A DNA stretch of 26,641 bases, taken from the IMG/VR virus record IMGVR_UViG_3300006865_000346, positions 1-26,641 of that record; one strand, given 5' to 3'. Origin of the DNA: a virus. Shown here piece after piece: positions 1 to 8,299 of this stretch. The translations under genes were made by a program, and so were the position numbers. The notes beneath the pieces are model-generated. The model saw only the letters and a list, made by a program, of their open reading frames with translations, had not been told where the DNA came from and ran no database searches. The stretch's first letter is position 1, and each line of letters opens with the position of its first letter.

Positions 1-129
1 GCGGATTTTTTCGTGCAACGGCTGGCGCCGGCCGTGCAGCACGCGGCCGCGCGGGTGAACGGCCGGCTGAGTGGGGCGACGCCTTCCACCGTCTCATCCG
101 CTCCGGGCACCGCCTCCCCGACGTCCTGA
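1..129 (+). CDS. Tail assembly chaperone gpG-like, zero-frame 3' end (partial)
   Basis: The window opens inside an ORF in frame 1 that ends with TGA at 127-129; 42 residues are visible. By position (two genes before the tape measure) and by its overlap with a second open frame, it should be the unshifted gpG-type tail assembly chaperone, which binds the tape measure protein during tail assembly. The visible tail is Ala/Pro/Ser-rich after the slippery site and has no domain of its own. The start is outside the window. Confidence 0.6.
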   Translation, partial: ADFFVQRLAPAVQHAAARVNGRLSGATPSTVSSAPGTASPTS

Positions 130-284
130 ACTACACCCTCGCCCAAATGGAAGCCTTTCTCGCGGCCGAGGCGCGCGACGAGCGCGAGCGCCTCAACGCC
201 ATGCTCGTGGTCACCGCCGTCGGCAGCCAGGGCGACCGGCGTGCCATCGAACGGCTGCAGCGGGAGCTCGGCCGTGCGGATTAG
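1..284 (+). CDS. Tail assembly chaperone gpGT-like frameshift product (partial)
   Basis: The -1 frame relative to the gpG-like ORF is open from the start of the window to TAG at 282-284. After the slip at 6-12 it adds about 90 residues, including the segment WGDAFHRLIRSG followed by LPDVLNYTLAQMEAFL. That pattern of an aromatic-rich helix and then a 'TLxQMExFL' helix resembles the T domain of tail assembly chaperones, which recruits tail tube subunits to the tape measure. The T frame has no plausible start of its own nearby, as expected for a frameshift-only domain. The stop overlaps the next gene's GTG start at 274. Confidence 0.6.
   Translation, partial: GFFRATAGAGRAARGRAGERPAEWGDAFHRLIRSGHRLPDVLNYTLAQMEAFLAAEARDERERLNAMLVVTAVGSQGDRRAIERLQRELGRAD
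6..12 (+). promoter_or_regulatory. Canonical -1 ribosomal slippery heptamer T TTT TTC
   Basis: In the zero frame the codons at 4-12 are GAT TTT TTC, giving the heptamer T TTT TTC at 6-12, which fits X XXY YYZ exactly. Slippage by -1 enters the frame with codons starting at 12, which is open to 284. Programmed -1 shifts between the G and T frames are conserved in long-tailed phages (lambda G/GT). A GC-rich stretch directly downstream (about 18-70) could supply the stimulatory structure, but I did not fold it. Confidence 0.7.
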
Positions 285-915
285 CCTCTCGGCCACCGGC
301 CTGTTCGACCCGAGGCAGCTCAAAGCCTGGTCGGCCGAGCGCCGCAAGGCCATCCACAAGGCGGTCGCGCGCGGCATGCAGTCGGGCGGGCGCGAGGTGC
401 GCGATGCGGCCCGTGCACAGATGCGCACGGCCTTCCAGGTGAAGCGCGCGAGCTTCGTATCGAGCATGCGGGCGAAAGTCCTCGACAAGAAGCCCGAGCG
501 ACTGCCGGCCCTACTGGTGGGCAGCAAGATCCCCTGGCTGGGCGCGCACGAGCGGGGCGGCACGGTGGCCGGCAATCTGCTGATCCCGCTGCTGCCCGGG
601 CGCATCGGCCCGAAGCGCTTCCGCCAGGTGGTGGATGCGCTGATGCGCTCCGGCAACGCCTTCTTCGTCGAGAAGGACGGCAAGGTCATCTTGATGGCCG
701 AGAACATCCGCGAGAACGCCGCAGCGCTCGCCCGTTTCAAGCGCGCCGAGCGTGCCCGCACCGGCGCCAAGCAGATCAAGCGCGGCCAGGAGATCCCCAT
801 CGCCGTCCTGGTCAAGTCCGTGACGCTCAAACGACGCCTCGACCTCGCCGGCTCCGTGCGGCGGACGCTGCCGCGCCTCGCGGGCGCGATCCAGAACGAA
901 CTGACGAAAGCCTGA
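274..915 (+). CDS. Phage tail protein, DUF6441-like
   Basis: A 213-residue basic protein between the tail chaperone and the tape measure, a slot usually filled by minor tail or tail-completion proteins. I chose GTG at 274 because GGAG at 263-266 is well spaced and the start overlaps the upstream stop; an ATG at 241 in the same frame would add 11 residues without a clear ribosome site. The N-terminus has a long positively charged helical region with many Arg/Lys, and the middle contains a Gly/Pro-rich segment ending LLIPLLPGR. The resemblance to DUF6441 phage proteins is from memory of the family pattern, not a search. Its TGA overlaps the tape measure ATG (TGATG at 913-917). Confidence 0.6.
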   Translation: MRISLSATGLFDPRQLKAWSAERRKAIHKAVARGMQSGGREVRDAARAQMRTAFQVKRASFVSSMRAKVLDKKPERLPALLVGSKIPWLGAHERGGTVAGNLLIPLLPGRIGPKRFRQVVDALMRSGNAFFVEKDGKVILMAENIRENAAALARFKRAERARTGAKQIKRGQEIPIAVLVKSVTLKRRLDLAGSVRRTLPRLAGAIQNELTKA

Positions 916-3419
916 TGGCCAACAACCGCGCACAACTCCTGATCACCGCCGTCGACCAGACCCGGGGCGCGTTCGACTCGATCAAGCGCAATCTCGGCGG
1001 CCTGGGCATTGCTGCGCGCTCCCTCAACGGGCTGCTCGCGAACCTCGGCGTGGCCGTCTCGGCGGCTGGGCTCGGGGCGATGGTCAAGTCCTCGCTGGAG
1101 TCGGCGGACGCGCTCAGCAAGCTGTCCCAGCGGGTCGGCATCACCGTGGAGTCGCTGTCGACCCTGATACCGGCCGCGGACCTGTCGGGCGTCTCGGCGG
1201 AGAAGTTCGAGGGCGGGCTGCGCAAGCTCGCCACCCGCATGCTGGAGGCGGCCACCGGCACGGAGGACGCGGCCCGCAGTTTCGCCGCCATCGGTGTCGC
1301 CTTCCAGAACCAGGACGGCACGCTGCGCTCCACCGACCAGGTGCTGCTCGACCTGGCCGACCGCTTCAAGGTGCTGCCCGACGGCGCCGAGAAGACGGCG
1401 CTTGCGGTCGAGATCTTCGGCAAGTCGGGCGCGGACCTGATCCCCTTCCTCAACCAGGGACGCGAGGGCATCGGGGCGCTGACTGCGGAGCTGCAATCTC
1501 TCGGCGTGCAGATCGGGGGCGACACCGCCGCCCAGGCGGAGGTCTTCAACGACGCCTTGGCCCAGGTGCGCTTGGGCCTAACCAGCATCGGCAACCGCAT
1601 CATCAAGGCCTTCCTCCCGGCCATGAACGAGATGGCGCTCGGCATGGTGGAGTCGGCCAAGGAAGGCGGGACGCTGCGAGCGGTGCTGGACGGCATCCTG
1701 CTGGCATTGAAGACGGTGGCGCTGGGCGCGGCCACCGTGGGCAAGGCCTTCGTCGCCCTGGGCGAGGCCATCGGGGGCGGCATGGCGGCCGCCGTCGAGG
1801 CCCTCTCCGGCAACGTCTCGGGGGCCAAGGCCATCATCGCCGAGCTCAAGGGCAGCCTCGTCCAGCGCCTGGACGAGCTGGCGCAGTTCCGCGACAGCCT
1901 GTTCGAGCCCAAACCCATCACGGTCCGGGCTCCCGCGATCAAGGCCGATCCCGCCCTCGTCGAGCGCCTGAAAGCCCCCGGCAAACCGGCGGCGGACACC
2001 GGCGCCGCCCGTTTAGGGCTGGCGAAGTCGCAGGCGGACGCGGAGCTGAAGCTCCTCAAGGAAACGCTGGACGCCCAAGGCCGTGCGCTCGACCGGGCGC
2101 TCGAAGACCGGCTGATCTCCATCCGCGACTACTACGCGGCCAAGACCGCGCTGGAGACGCGCGAGATCGATGCGGAGATCGCGCTCCTGCAGGGCCTGCT
2201 GGCCGAGCAGCGGCGTCTCTCGACCACCGGACGAGACGAAGGCGCGCGACTGCGAGCCCGGGCGGAGGTCGCCAAGCTCGAGGCCGATCTCATCCTGCTC
2301 AACAACAAACGCGCCGACGTCGAGGTCGCCAGTGCCCGCAAGGCCATCGAGGCCGAGCGCGGCCTGCGCGAGGAGCTCGCCCGCGTGCGGGAGGAGTTGC
2401 TTGATCTGACGGGCGTTGCTACGGCGGACGATCGTCGCGCCGCGATCGAGCGGCAGTACCAGGGCCTCATCGAGCGCCTGCGCGCCGAAGGCGACACCGA
2501 AGGCGTGGCGACCATAGGCCGCCTGATCGACGTCAAGGCCGCGGCTGCGGACCTCGCCGCCTACGAGCGGCAGTTCAACGAGGCGCTGGCGCGCATGCGC
2601 GCCGCCGAGGAGTCGATCAACCTGCAGCGGCAATCGGGGCTGCTCACGGAATCCCAGGCCCGCCAGCAGATCCTCGCGCTACATAGGGAGACCGGGACCG
2701 CGCTGGAAGGATTGTTGCCGCAACTGGAGGCCGCCGCCACCGCCATCGGCCCCGAGGCGGCGGCACGCGTGCAGGCGTGGAAGAACGAGATCGCGCAGGT
2801 GAAGCTCGTGGTGGACGACGTCGCGGTCGCCATCGACGGGGCCGTGCAGGACGGCTTCGCGCAGATGTTCGAGGCCATCGGCAGCGGCGCCAAGTCGGCC
2901 AAGGACGCCTTCGCCGACTTCGCCCGCTCGGTGCTCGCCGCCATCAACCGCATCGCCTCGCAGAAGCTCGCCGAGGCGCTCTTCGGCACCCTGTTCGGGG
3001 GCGGTGGTGCGGGCGGTGTCAGCCTGGGACCAATCGTCTCGTCGTTGTTCCAGGGCTTCGCCGGCGGCGGCTACGTCACCGGTCCGGGCACCTCCACCAG
3101 CGACTCGATCCCGGCCCGCCTGTCGGCCGGCGAGTTCGTGCTGAACGCCGCCGCCGTAAAACGGGTGGGCGTGGACTTTCTGCAGTCACTCAACGGCCTG
3201 TCCGGCGGGCCGCGCGTATCCGGTCGCACCCTGGCGTTCGCCGCGGGCGGGCTGGTGCCGGAGACGCCGGCCCCGCAGGCCCAGGGCCAAGGCGTGCGCA
3301 TCGTCAACGTAGTCGACCCGGCCATGGCCGCCGACTACCTCAACTCGTCCGCGGGCGAGAAGACCATCCTCAACATCCTGCAACGCAATGCGGGAGCCGT
3401 CAGACAGGTGCTTGCATAA
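915..3419 (+). CDS. Tail tape measure protein (lambda-type)
   Basis: An 834-residue protein that sets tail length and occupies the tail lumen. It is Ala/Leu-rich, has hydrophobic segments near residues 30-60 and 250-290, and long charged coiled-coil stretches from about 350 to 640. The C-terminal part (KDAFADFARSVLAAINRIAS) matches the lambda gpH-type C-terminal region, followed by a Gly-rich stretch and the common tape-measure motif GGYVTGPGTSTSDSIPARLS with 'AGEFVLNA'. At about 0.15 nm per residue the tail would be roughly 125 nm (inference). The start at 915 overlaps the previous stop; the stop abuts the next ATG directly. Confidence 0.93.
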   Translation: MANNRAQLLITAVDQTRGAFDSIKRNLGGLGIAARSLNGLLANLGVAVSAAGLGAMVKSSLESADALSKLSQRVGITVESLSTLIPAADLSGVSAEKFEGGLRKLATRMLEAATGTEDAARSFAAIGVAFQNQDGTLRSTDQVLLDLADRFKVLPDGAEKTALAVEIFGKSGADLIPFLNQGREGIGALTAELQSLGVQIGGDTAAQAEVFNDALAQVRLGLTSIGNRIIKAFLPAMNEMALGMVESAKEGGTLRAVLDGILLALKTVALGAATVGKAFVALGEAIGGGMAAAVEALSGNVSGAKAIIAELKGSLVQRLDELAQFRDSLFEPKPITVRAPAIKADPALVERLKAPGKPAADTGAARLGLAKSQADAELKLLKETLDAQGRALDRALEDRLISIRDYYAAKTALETREIDAEIALLQGLLAEQRRLSTTGRDEGARLRARAEVAKLEADLILLNNKRADVEVASARKAIEAERGLREELARVREELLDLTGVATADDRRAAIERQYQGLIERLRAEGDTEGVATIGRLIDVKAAAADLAAYERQFNEALARMRAAEESINLQRQSGLLTESQARQQILALHRETGTALEGLLPQLEAAATAIGPEAAARVQAWKNEIAQVKLVVDDVAVAIDGAVQDGFAQMFEAIGSGAKSAKDAFADFARSVLAAINRIASQKLAEALFGTLFGGGGAGGVSLGPIVSSLFQGFAGGGYVTGPGTSTSDSIPARLSAGEFVLNAAAVKRVGVDFLQSLNGLSGGPRVSGRTLAFAAGGLVPETPAPQAQGQGVRIVNVVDPAMAADYLNSSAGEKTILNILQRNAGAVRQVLA

Positions 3420-4352
3420 ATGGCGTTCGAAATCGGCACGGCCAGCGATTACCGCGATCTGCTGGACCGCTTCCATGCCTTCCTCACCGCTCACCCAAAT
3501 CTGGTCGCCGCAGGCCAACAGTGGCAGGCGCTGCGCTGGACGACGGACGCCGCCACGAAAGAGCTCATCCTCAAGGCACCGGGACTCGCCGGTGCCGAGG
3601 AGATCTACTGCGGCATCCGCGCTTACGAGAACGCCACGGCCGGCTACTACATGTGGGACCTGAACGGCTTCATCGGCTTCAACCCGGCCAACGATTTCTA
3701 TACGCAACCAGGCGCGATCAGCGGCTGGCTGCCAATGATGTCGCTCTGGAACACGGCGATCCCGTACTGGTTCGTGGCAAACGGCCGGCGCGCCGTGGTG
3801 GTGGCGAAGATCTCGACCGTCTACCAGGCGGCGCACCTGGGCTTCGTCCTGCCCTACGCGACGCCGGGTCAGTACCCGTATCCGCTGCTCGTCGGCGGCT
3901 CGATGACCGGCCAGCGCGGCCGCAACTACAGCGTGACCTCGCCCAACCACCGCCATTTCGTCGACCCCGGCGAGGATGGGCAGAACAACGCCAACACCGC
4001 CTGCATGCTGCGCGGCCCCTCGGGCGCCTGGCTGCCGTTCCAGAACCTCGCCTACTCGTCGTCCGAGTATCGCTACGACGGGCCGCGCCCGGTCTGGCCG
4101 ACGAACTACACCTATCTCGGCAACCTGCGCGAGGCGCCGGACGGCACCTACGTGCTCTCGCCCGTGGTGCTCACGCAGAACAACTCCGGCACCGATCACG
4201 ACCTCTTCGGCGAGCTGGAGGGCATCTATCACGTCTCCGGATTCAACAACGCCGCCGAGAACCTGATCACGGTGGGCGGCGTGGACCACCTCGTGGTGCA
4301 GAACGTGTATCGCACCAGCGTGCGCGACTACTGGGCGCTGCGCCTGGAGTAA
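3420..4352 (+). CDS. Phage tail structural protein, paralogue A
   Basis: A 310-residue protein directly after the tape measure (TAA then ATG with no gap, suggesting translational coupling). It is rich in Tyr, Trp, Asn and Gly, has no signal peptide or membrane segment, and looks like a beta-rich structural protein. It starts MAFEIGTAS followed by a helix of the form 'LLDRFHAFL', and it shares this layout with the next gene (MAYQTGTSA, 'LLDALRVFA'), then a common 'LRW' strand. I do not recognise a named domain. Proteins like it occur between the tape measure and hub genes of B3/D3112-like tails (inference). A role in the distal tail or as a surface decoration is plausible. Confidence 0.6.
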   Translation: MAFEIGTASDYRDLLDRFHAFLTAHPNLVAAGQQWQALRWTTDAATKELILKAPGLAGAEEIYCGIRAYENATAGYYMWDLNGFIGFNPANDFYTQPGAISGWLPMMSLWNTAIPYWFVANGRRAVVVAKISTVYQAAHLGFVLPYATPGQYPYPLLVGGSMTGQRGRNYSVTSPNHRHFVDPGEDGQNNANTACMLRGPSGAWLPFQNLAYSSSEYRYDGPRPVWPTNYTYLGNLREAPDGTYVLSPVVLTQNNSGTDHDLFGELEGIYHVSGFNNAAENLITVGGVDHLVVQNVYRTSVRDYWALRLE

Positions 4353-4358
4353 ACAACC

Positions 4359-5348
4359 ATGGCCTACCAGACCGGCACCTCCGCCAACCCCGATCAGCTG
4401 CTCGATGCCCTGCGCGTGTTCGCGGTGGCCAACGGCTGGACCCAGCTGCGCTGGGTCCCCGACGGCACCGGGCAGACCCTGTCGCTCGCCAAGGGCGGGC
4501 TCTACGTCCATCTGCGCTCCGCGGTGAACGAGCGCCTCTCCACGCGCTACAACACCGTCACCGGCATCTGGCTGATCGGCTCGACGGGATTCGATGCCGG
4601 CAAGCCCTGGTGGGATCAACCCGGCTCGATCGTCAACGCCAGCTACGTGAGCAACACCACGAGCTACCGCGCCGAGGCCTGCGGCCTGTTCGAGGTGGGC
4701 ACCGCCAACACCTACCACCTACTCTCGGCCGCCACGCCCGAACTGATCATGTGTGTGGCCGAGGTCTCGCCCGGCGTCTATCACCATCTCGCCTTCGGGG
4801 ATCTCGCGAAGTTCGGCAGCTACGGCGGCGGGGCGTTCGTGTCGGGCGCGTTCGGCCCGGACGCCTACACCTATACGTACAGCGGCTTCAACGACTACGT
4901 TTTCGGCTACCCCTACGATCGGCACGGCGGTCTGCCGTTCAACGATTACAAAGGCTACGGCCAGACTTTCGTGCGCGGCACGGTGGATTCGGCCGACACC
5001 TGGTTCTCGGTCTGCCAGAACTCGCCATTGACCGGCAAGCGCTCCAAGTCCATGTGGGAGGGTGGCACAGGCACGTCGCGCGACAGTCTGGCGCGCTACT
5101 GGTGGGGGCACGTGCCCAACACCTTGAACGGCGTGACGCCGATGCTGCCGTTCTACCTGTTCGTGGCGCGGCCTTCCGGCTTCTTCTCGCCCTTCGGCCA
5201 CACCGCTCACCTGCGCTACCTCAACATCACCCACTACGCGCCGGCCGAGGTCTTCGCCCTGGGCGCCGAGCAGTGGATGGCCTTCCCGGCCCACTCCAAG
5301 AACGGAAAGAGCGGCGTGCACGGCTATGCCGTGAGACTCATCCCCTGA
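4359..5348 (+). CDS. Phage tail structural protein, paralogue B
   Basis: A 329-residue protein 6 bp after paralogue A, with GGAG at 4346-4349 as ribosome site. The N-terminal 90 residues align by eye with the preceding protein: MAYQTGTSA, a helix, 'WTQLRWVPDGTG', then 'YNTVTGIWLIGSTGF' matching 'AGYYMWDLNGFIGF'. The middle and C-terminal parts have diverged, with many Tyr and Gly residues, and it ends 'GVHGYAVRLIP', similar in placement to 'DYWALRLE' of its neighbour. It most likely arose by tandem duplication and forms part of the same tail substructure. No catalytic motif is seen. Confidence 0.6.
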   Translation: MAYQTGTSANPDQLLDALRVFAVANGWTQLRWVPDGTGQTLSLAKGGLYVHLRSAVNERLSTRYNTVTGIWLIGSTGFDAGKPWWDQPGSIVNASYVSNTTSYRAEACGLFEVGTANTYHLLSAATPELIMCVAEVSPGVYHHLAFGDLAKFGSYGGGAFVSGAFGPDAYTYTYSGFNDYVFGYPYDRHGGLPFNDYKGYGQTFVRGTVDSADTWFSVCQNSPLTGKRSKSMWEGGTGTSRDSLARYWWGHVPNTLNGVTPMLPFYLFVARPSGFFSPFGHTAHLRYLNITHYAPAEVFALGAEQWMAFPAHSKNGKSGVHGYAVRLIP

Positions 5349-5355
5349 GCGGATC

Positions 5356-7053
5356 ATGCCGACCTTACCCGGTTTAATTCTGCCCGGTTCATCCATCCAG
5401 GAGCCGCCGTCCTGGCCGCGCTCGCCTGAGATTTCTGAGTATGAGCGAGCAACGTTCCCTGTTGTTCAAAGCGCTAGTTCACTTCCGTACTTTGGCGCTC
5501 TGGTCAATACACAGCCAGTCGATGAGCTGCGACTAAACAAGGTCGGGGCTAGTCTGCCGGCATTCGGATTTGATTGGTACAACCGCATTCACGTTATCCC
5601 TTCTGTTATCGATCTCGGCAACCTGGTGAGTCCGGTCGAGCGGGTGCTGGAGGTGTGGAACGCCCGGTTCGACGCGCAGACGCTCAATGCCATTGAGATA
5701 ACAGGGGTCGGGGCTGATGGGTTATTGCTGTCTGGACAGCCGACGCCCCCGCTCGCCTTCGGGCCGCTGCAATCGCGCCTCTATACATTCGTGGCTGATA
5801 TACGCGGCGCGCCGGTTATTGATGCGGTTTATCGGTTTGTTTTCGGCGGCGGTATTATTGCGCTGCTGACGGTAACTGGCCGCCGCGTGGTCGTTTTCGG
5901 TATGCGCCCGGACTGGTCGCAAGGGATCACCGAGCGGCTGGAATGGCTCACCGAGGTACTGGAGTCCTACGACGGCACCGAGCAGCGGGTGCGCCTGCGC
6001 CAGATACCACGGCGAGGGTTTGAGTACGGATTTCTGATCGAGGGCCAGGACTCGCAGGTGCTAGATCATCTGTTGTTCGCATGGGGCGCACGCATCTACT
6101 GCCTGCCGGTGTGGACCGACGGCTCCACCCTTGCGGGCGAGGTCGCCATCGGCAGCACCGCGCTCACCGTGCAGGATGCAGCCAACAGAGACTACCACGC
6201 GGGCGGGTTTGCCGTATTGTGGCGCTCCAACACGCGGCACGAGGCGGTGGAGATTCTCTCCATCGCCGGCAACACGCTGACCCTCAAGCTCCCCCTGGCC
6301 GGGAGCTGGCCGGCCGGTACGCGGGTGTTCCCGGCGCGGCTCGCCCGCCTCGAGGGCGAGGTGGCCGTGGCGCGTCCCACCGACACCATCGCCGTCGGCC
6401 GGTGCCGATTCGGCGTCGAGGACATCACGGCGCCCGCGGTCGCCGACGCGGGTCCGGCCTATCATGGCTACCGGGTGTTTGACTGGCGGCCCAACCGGAG
6501 CACAGACCTCGAGGACAGGTGGCGGAGGAAGCTCTCGATCATCGACTACGGAACGGGACTGTCGACCTTCGACGACGAGTCGGGCGCCCCGCTCATCGGC
6601 CGCACGCTGACCTGGCTGCTCACCGACCGGAGCGCGGCGAATGCCTTCCGGGGCTGGCTCGCCGCACGCGCGGGACGGGCGAATCCCTGCTGGTTGCCGA
6701 CCTTCGAGTCCGACTTGGAGGTCACCCGTACTGTGGCGGCCACGGATGCCGGCCTCGTCGTCCGCAACGTCGGCTATGCCCGCTTCGTCGCCGCCGATCC
6801 CTTGCGGCGCGACCTGCGGCTCCTCACCACGGCCGGCACCTTCCATCGCCGTATCACCGGGGCGAACGAGATCTCCGAGGACGAGGAGCTGCTCTCCCTG
6901 GACGCGCCGCTGGGCGTGACCCTCGATCCCCAGCAGTTCCTGCAGGTCTCGTACCTGGAGTTGGCACGGCTCGACCAGGACGCGGTCGAGCTGCATTGGG
7001 AGACGGACAGTGTAGCGCGCGTGCAGCTCTCCACCAGGACGTTGAGATCATGA
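5356..7053 (+). CDS. Phage distal tail-like protein, unassigned family
   Basis: A 565-residue, beta-rich protein upstream of the DUF2163/BR0599 hub gene, the position of the distal tail protein in GTA-type clusters. Near residues 430-460 it has 'AFRGWLAARAGRANPCWLPT', which resembles the 'FLxARxGRxxPFWLPT' pattern seen in tail-tip proteins of this gene slot. The N-terminal ~170 codons (5356-5900) are noticeably lower in G+C and use A/T-ending codons more than the rest, which hints at recombination. No membrane segment or enzyme motif is seen. The stop (TGA 7051-7053) overlaps the next ATG. Its ribosome site is weak (GAGCGG before 5356). Confidence 0.6.
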   Translation: MPTLPGLILPGSSIQEPPSWPRSPEISEYERATFPVVQSASSLPYFGALVNTQPVDELRLNKVGASLPAFGFDWYNRIHVIPSVIDLGNLVSPVERVLEVWNARFDAQTLNAIEITGVGADGLLLSGQPTPPLAFGPLQSRLYTFVADIRGAPVIDAVYRFVFGGGIIALLTVTGRRVVVFGMRPDWSQGITERLEWLTEVLESYDGTEQRVRLRQIPRRGFEYGFLIEGQDSQVLDHLLFAWGARIYCLPVWTDGSTLAGEVAIGSTALTVQDAANRDYHAGGFAVLWRSNTRHEAVEILSIAGNTLTLKLPLAGSWPAGTRVFPARLARLEGEVAVARPTDTIAVGRCRFGVEDITAPAVADAGPAYHGYRVFDWRPNRSTDLEDRWRRKLSIIDYGTGLSTFDDESGAPLIGRTLTWLLTDRSAANAFRGWLAARAGRANPCWLPTFESDLEVTRTVAATDAGLVVRNVGYARFVAADPLRRDLRLLTTAGTFHRRITGANEISEDEELLSLDAPLGVTLDPQQFLQVSYLELARLDQDAVELHWETDSVARVQLSTRTLRS

Positions 7054-7847
7054 GCTATCTGGACATCGAACAATCCGTCCATAGCGGCCAACCGCAGGAG
7101 TTATATCGGTTTTCCCAGGGCACGCAGCGCTGGCTCTACACCTCTGGGCAGGTTGCGGTGGACTACCAATCCGAGACCTATCAGCCGGCGACGATCTCGC
7201 GCGGCGGCATCGAGCAGAGCAACGAGCTCGCGCGGCTGGGGCTGGAGATCCGCATGCCGCGGAGCCTTCCCGTGGCGAGTCTGTTTCTCGCCGCCCCGCC
7301 CGAGGGTGTCGTGAGCGTGACCATCTACCGGCGCCACATCGATGATGCCGAGTTCATCACCTACTGGAAGGGGCGCGTCACCGGTGCGCGGCTGTCCGGC
7401 TCAGAGGCCACCCTCAGCTGCGAGCCGATCACAGTGAGTTTGAAACGATCCGGTTTACGAGCTCGGTATCAGTTACTGTGCCGCCACGTGCTATACTCCA
7501 GCGGATGCGGGGCGCTGAAGGACAGCTTCCGCGTGGACGGCACCGTAGCGGCGGTGAGCGGCGTGACCGTCCAGGTCGCCGTCGCCGCCAGCCGGCCGGA
7601 CGGCTACTTCGTGGGCGGCATGCTCGCCACCACCGCCGGCGCGCGCATGATCGTCGGTCACGCCGGGATCGACCTCACCCTGGTCGCTCCCATGGTCGGC
7701 CTCACGGCGGGCGATGCGGTCCAGCTCTATGCCGGCTGCGACCACACGATGGCGCATTGCAAGGACCGTTTCGGCAACCTAGACAACTTCGGCGGCTTCC
7801 CCTTCATCCCGGTGAAGAATCCCTTCACCGGCGACGCCATCGTGTGA
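7050..7847 (+). CDS. DUF2163 / phage BR0599 family tail hub protein
   Basis: A 265-residue protein. The N-terminal half fits DUF2163 (tail hub domain in GTA gene 13 products), and the C-terminal 38 residues carry the BR0599 signature, 'AGCDHTMAHCKDRFGN' followed by 'LDNFGGFPFIPVKNPF', with Cys230 and Cys237. These cysteines bind an iron-sulphur cluster in related tail-tip proteins such as lambda gpL and GTA hub proteins (established for relatives, inferred here). ATG at 7050 was chosen because it overlaps the upstream stop as ATGA and starts 'MSYLDIEQSVHSGQP'; the longer upstream reading is a shadow. Lies in the tail-tip cluster just before two small ORFs. Confidence 0.82.
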   Translation: MSYLDIEQSVHSGQPQELYRFSQGTQRWLYTSGQVAVDYQSETYQPATISRGGIEQSNELARLGLEIRMPRSLPVASLFLAAPPEGVVSVTIYRRHIDDAEFITYWKGRVTGARLSGSEATLSCEPITVSLKRSGLRARYQLLCRHVLYSSGCGALKDSFRVDGTVAAVSGVTVQVAVAASRPDGYFVGGMLATTAGARMIVGHAGIDLTLVAPMVGLTAGDAVQLYAGCDHTMAHCKDRFGNLDNFGGFPFIPVKNPFTGDAIV

Positions 7848-7856
7848 GGCTTTCCC

Positions 7857-8099
7857 ATGTGGCAGCAGATCATAGTCTGGGTCGTCACCAAGGTGCTGTC
7901 GGCGCTGCTCGCGCCTCGCCCCAAGGTGCAGGATGCCCAGCCAGGCCAGATCGGCGACAAGGACGTGCCCATCGCCTCCCAGGACGCCCCCATCCCGGTG
8001 CTGTTCGGGACTCGCGTGATTTCCGGCCCAAACGTGGTCTGGTACGGCGACGTCCAGGTGCGCCCGATCCGCAAGTCCTCCTCTGGGGGCAAGAAGTGA
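7857..8099 (+). CDS. Small phage tail protein (80 aa), possible tail-tip component
   Basis: An 80-residue protein with a hydrophobic N-terminus (residues 2-18, WQQIIVWVVTKVLSALL) and a conserved-looking segment 'PIASQDAPIPVLFGTRVISG'. That 'PIPVLFGT' type motif is also found near the N-termini of gpJ/GTA-type tail-tip proteins, so it may be a separately encoded piece of the tail tip. A ribosome site GAGG at 7846-7849 precedes ATG 7857. The stop overlaps the next gene's GTG. I do not know a defined function. Confidence 0.6.
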   Translation: MWQQIIVWVVTKVLSALLAPRPKVQDAQPGQIGDKDVPIASQDAPIPVLFGTRVISGPNVVWYGDVQVRPIRKSSSGGKK

Positions 8100-8299
8100 C
8101 CACCGAGGTCATCGCTCGACTGGAGCATGCCCGCGCCCTGGGCTACTGCGCCCGCGGGATGCGGCGTTGGTTCGAGGGACGTGAACACACCTGGGCCGAA
8201 TTCGTGGAGCGAGGGGTCCCCGCCGATTGGCTACGTGCCACGGGGGACGCGATGGCAATCCGTGTCGCCGAGGAAGCCGAGAAGGAGCGGGCACGATGA
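8096..8299 (+). CDS. Small phage protein (67 aa), unknown
   Basis: Starts with GTG at 8096, overlapping the previous stop (GTGA), with a G-rich ribosome site at about 8085-8089. The 67 residues are Arg/Glu/Ala-rich and mostly helical, with 'LGYCARGMRRWFEGREHTW' (residues 14-32) as the distinctive part. The stop overlaps the ATG of the gpJ-like gene. Small helical proteins sit in this slot in several related tail clusters, where GTA and lambda have an NlpC/P60 peptidase gene; no peptidase motif is present here. Function unknown. Confidence 0.6.
   Translation: MTTEVIARLEHARALGYCARGMRRWFEGREHTWAEFVERGVPADWLRATGDAMAIRVAEEAEKERAR

Noticed and set aside
827-2122. Long - strand open frames across the tape measure (also 3186-4718 and 8143-9519)
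   Set aside because: They lie opposite clearly supported phage genes and have Ser/Arg/Ala- or Gly/His/Val-rich compositions typical of shadows, with no domain motifs.
3420-5348. Diversity-generating retroelement target proteins
   Set aside because: The Tyr/Asn-rich tail proteins raised the idea, but no reverse transcriptase or template repeat is present and the C-termini lack the usual variable lectin motif.
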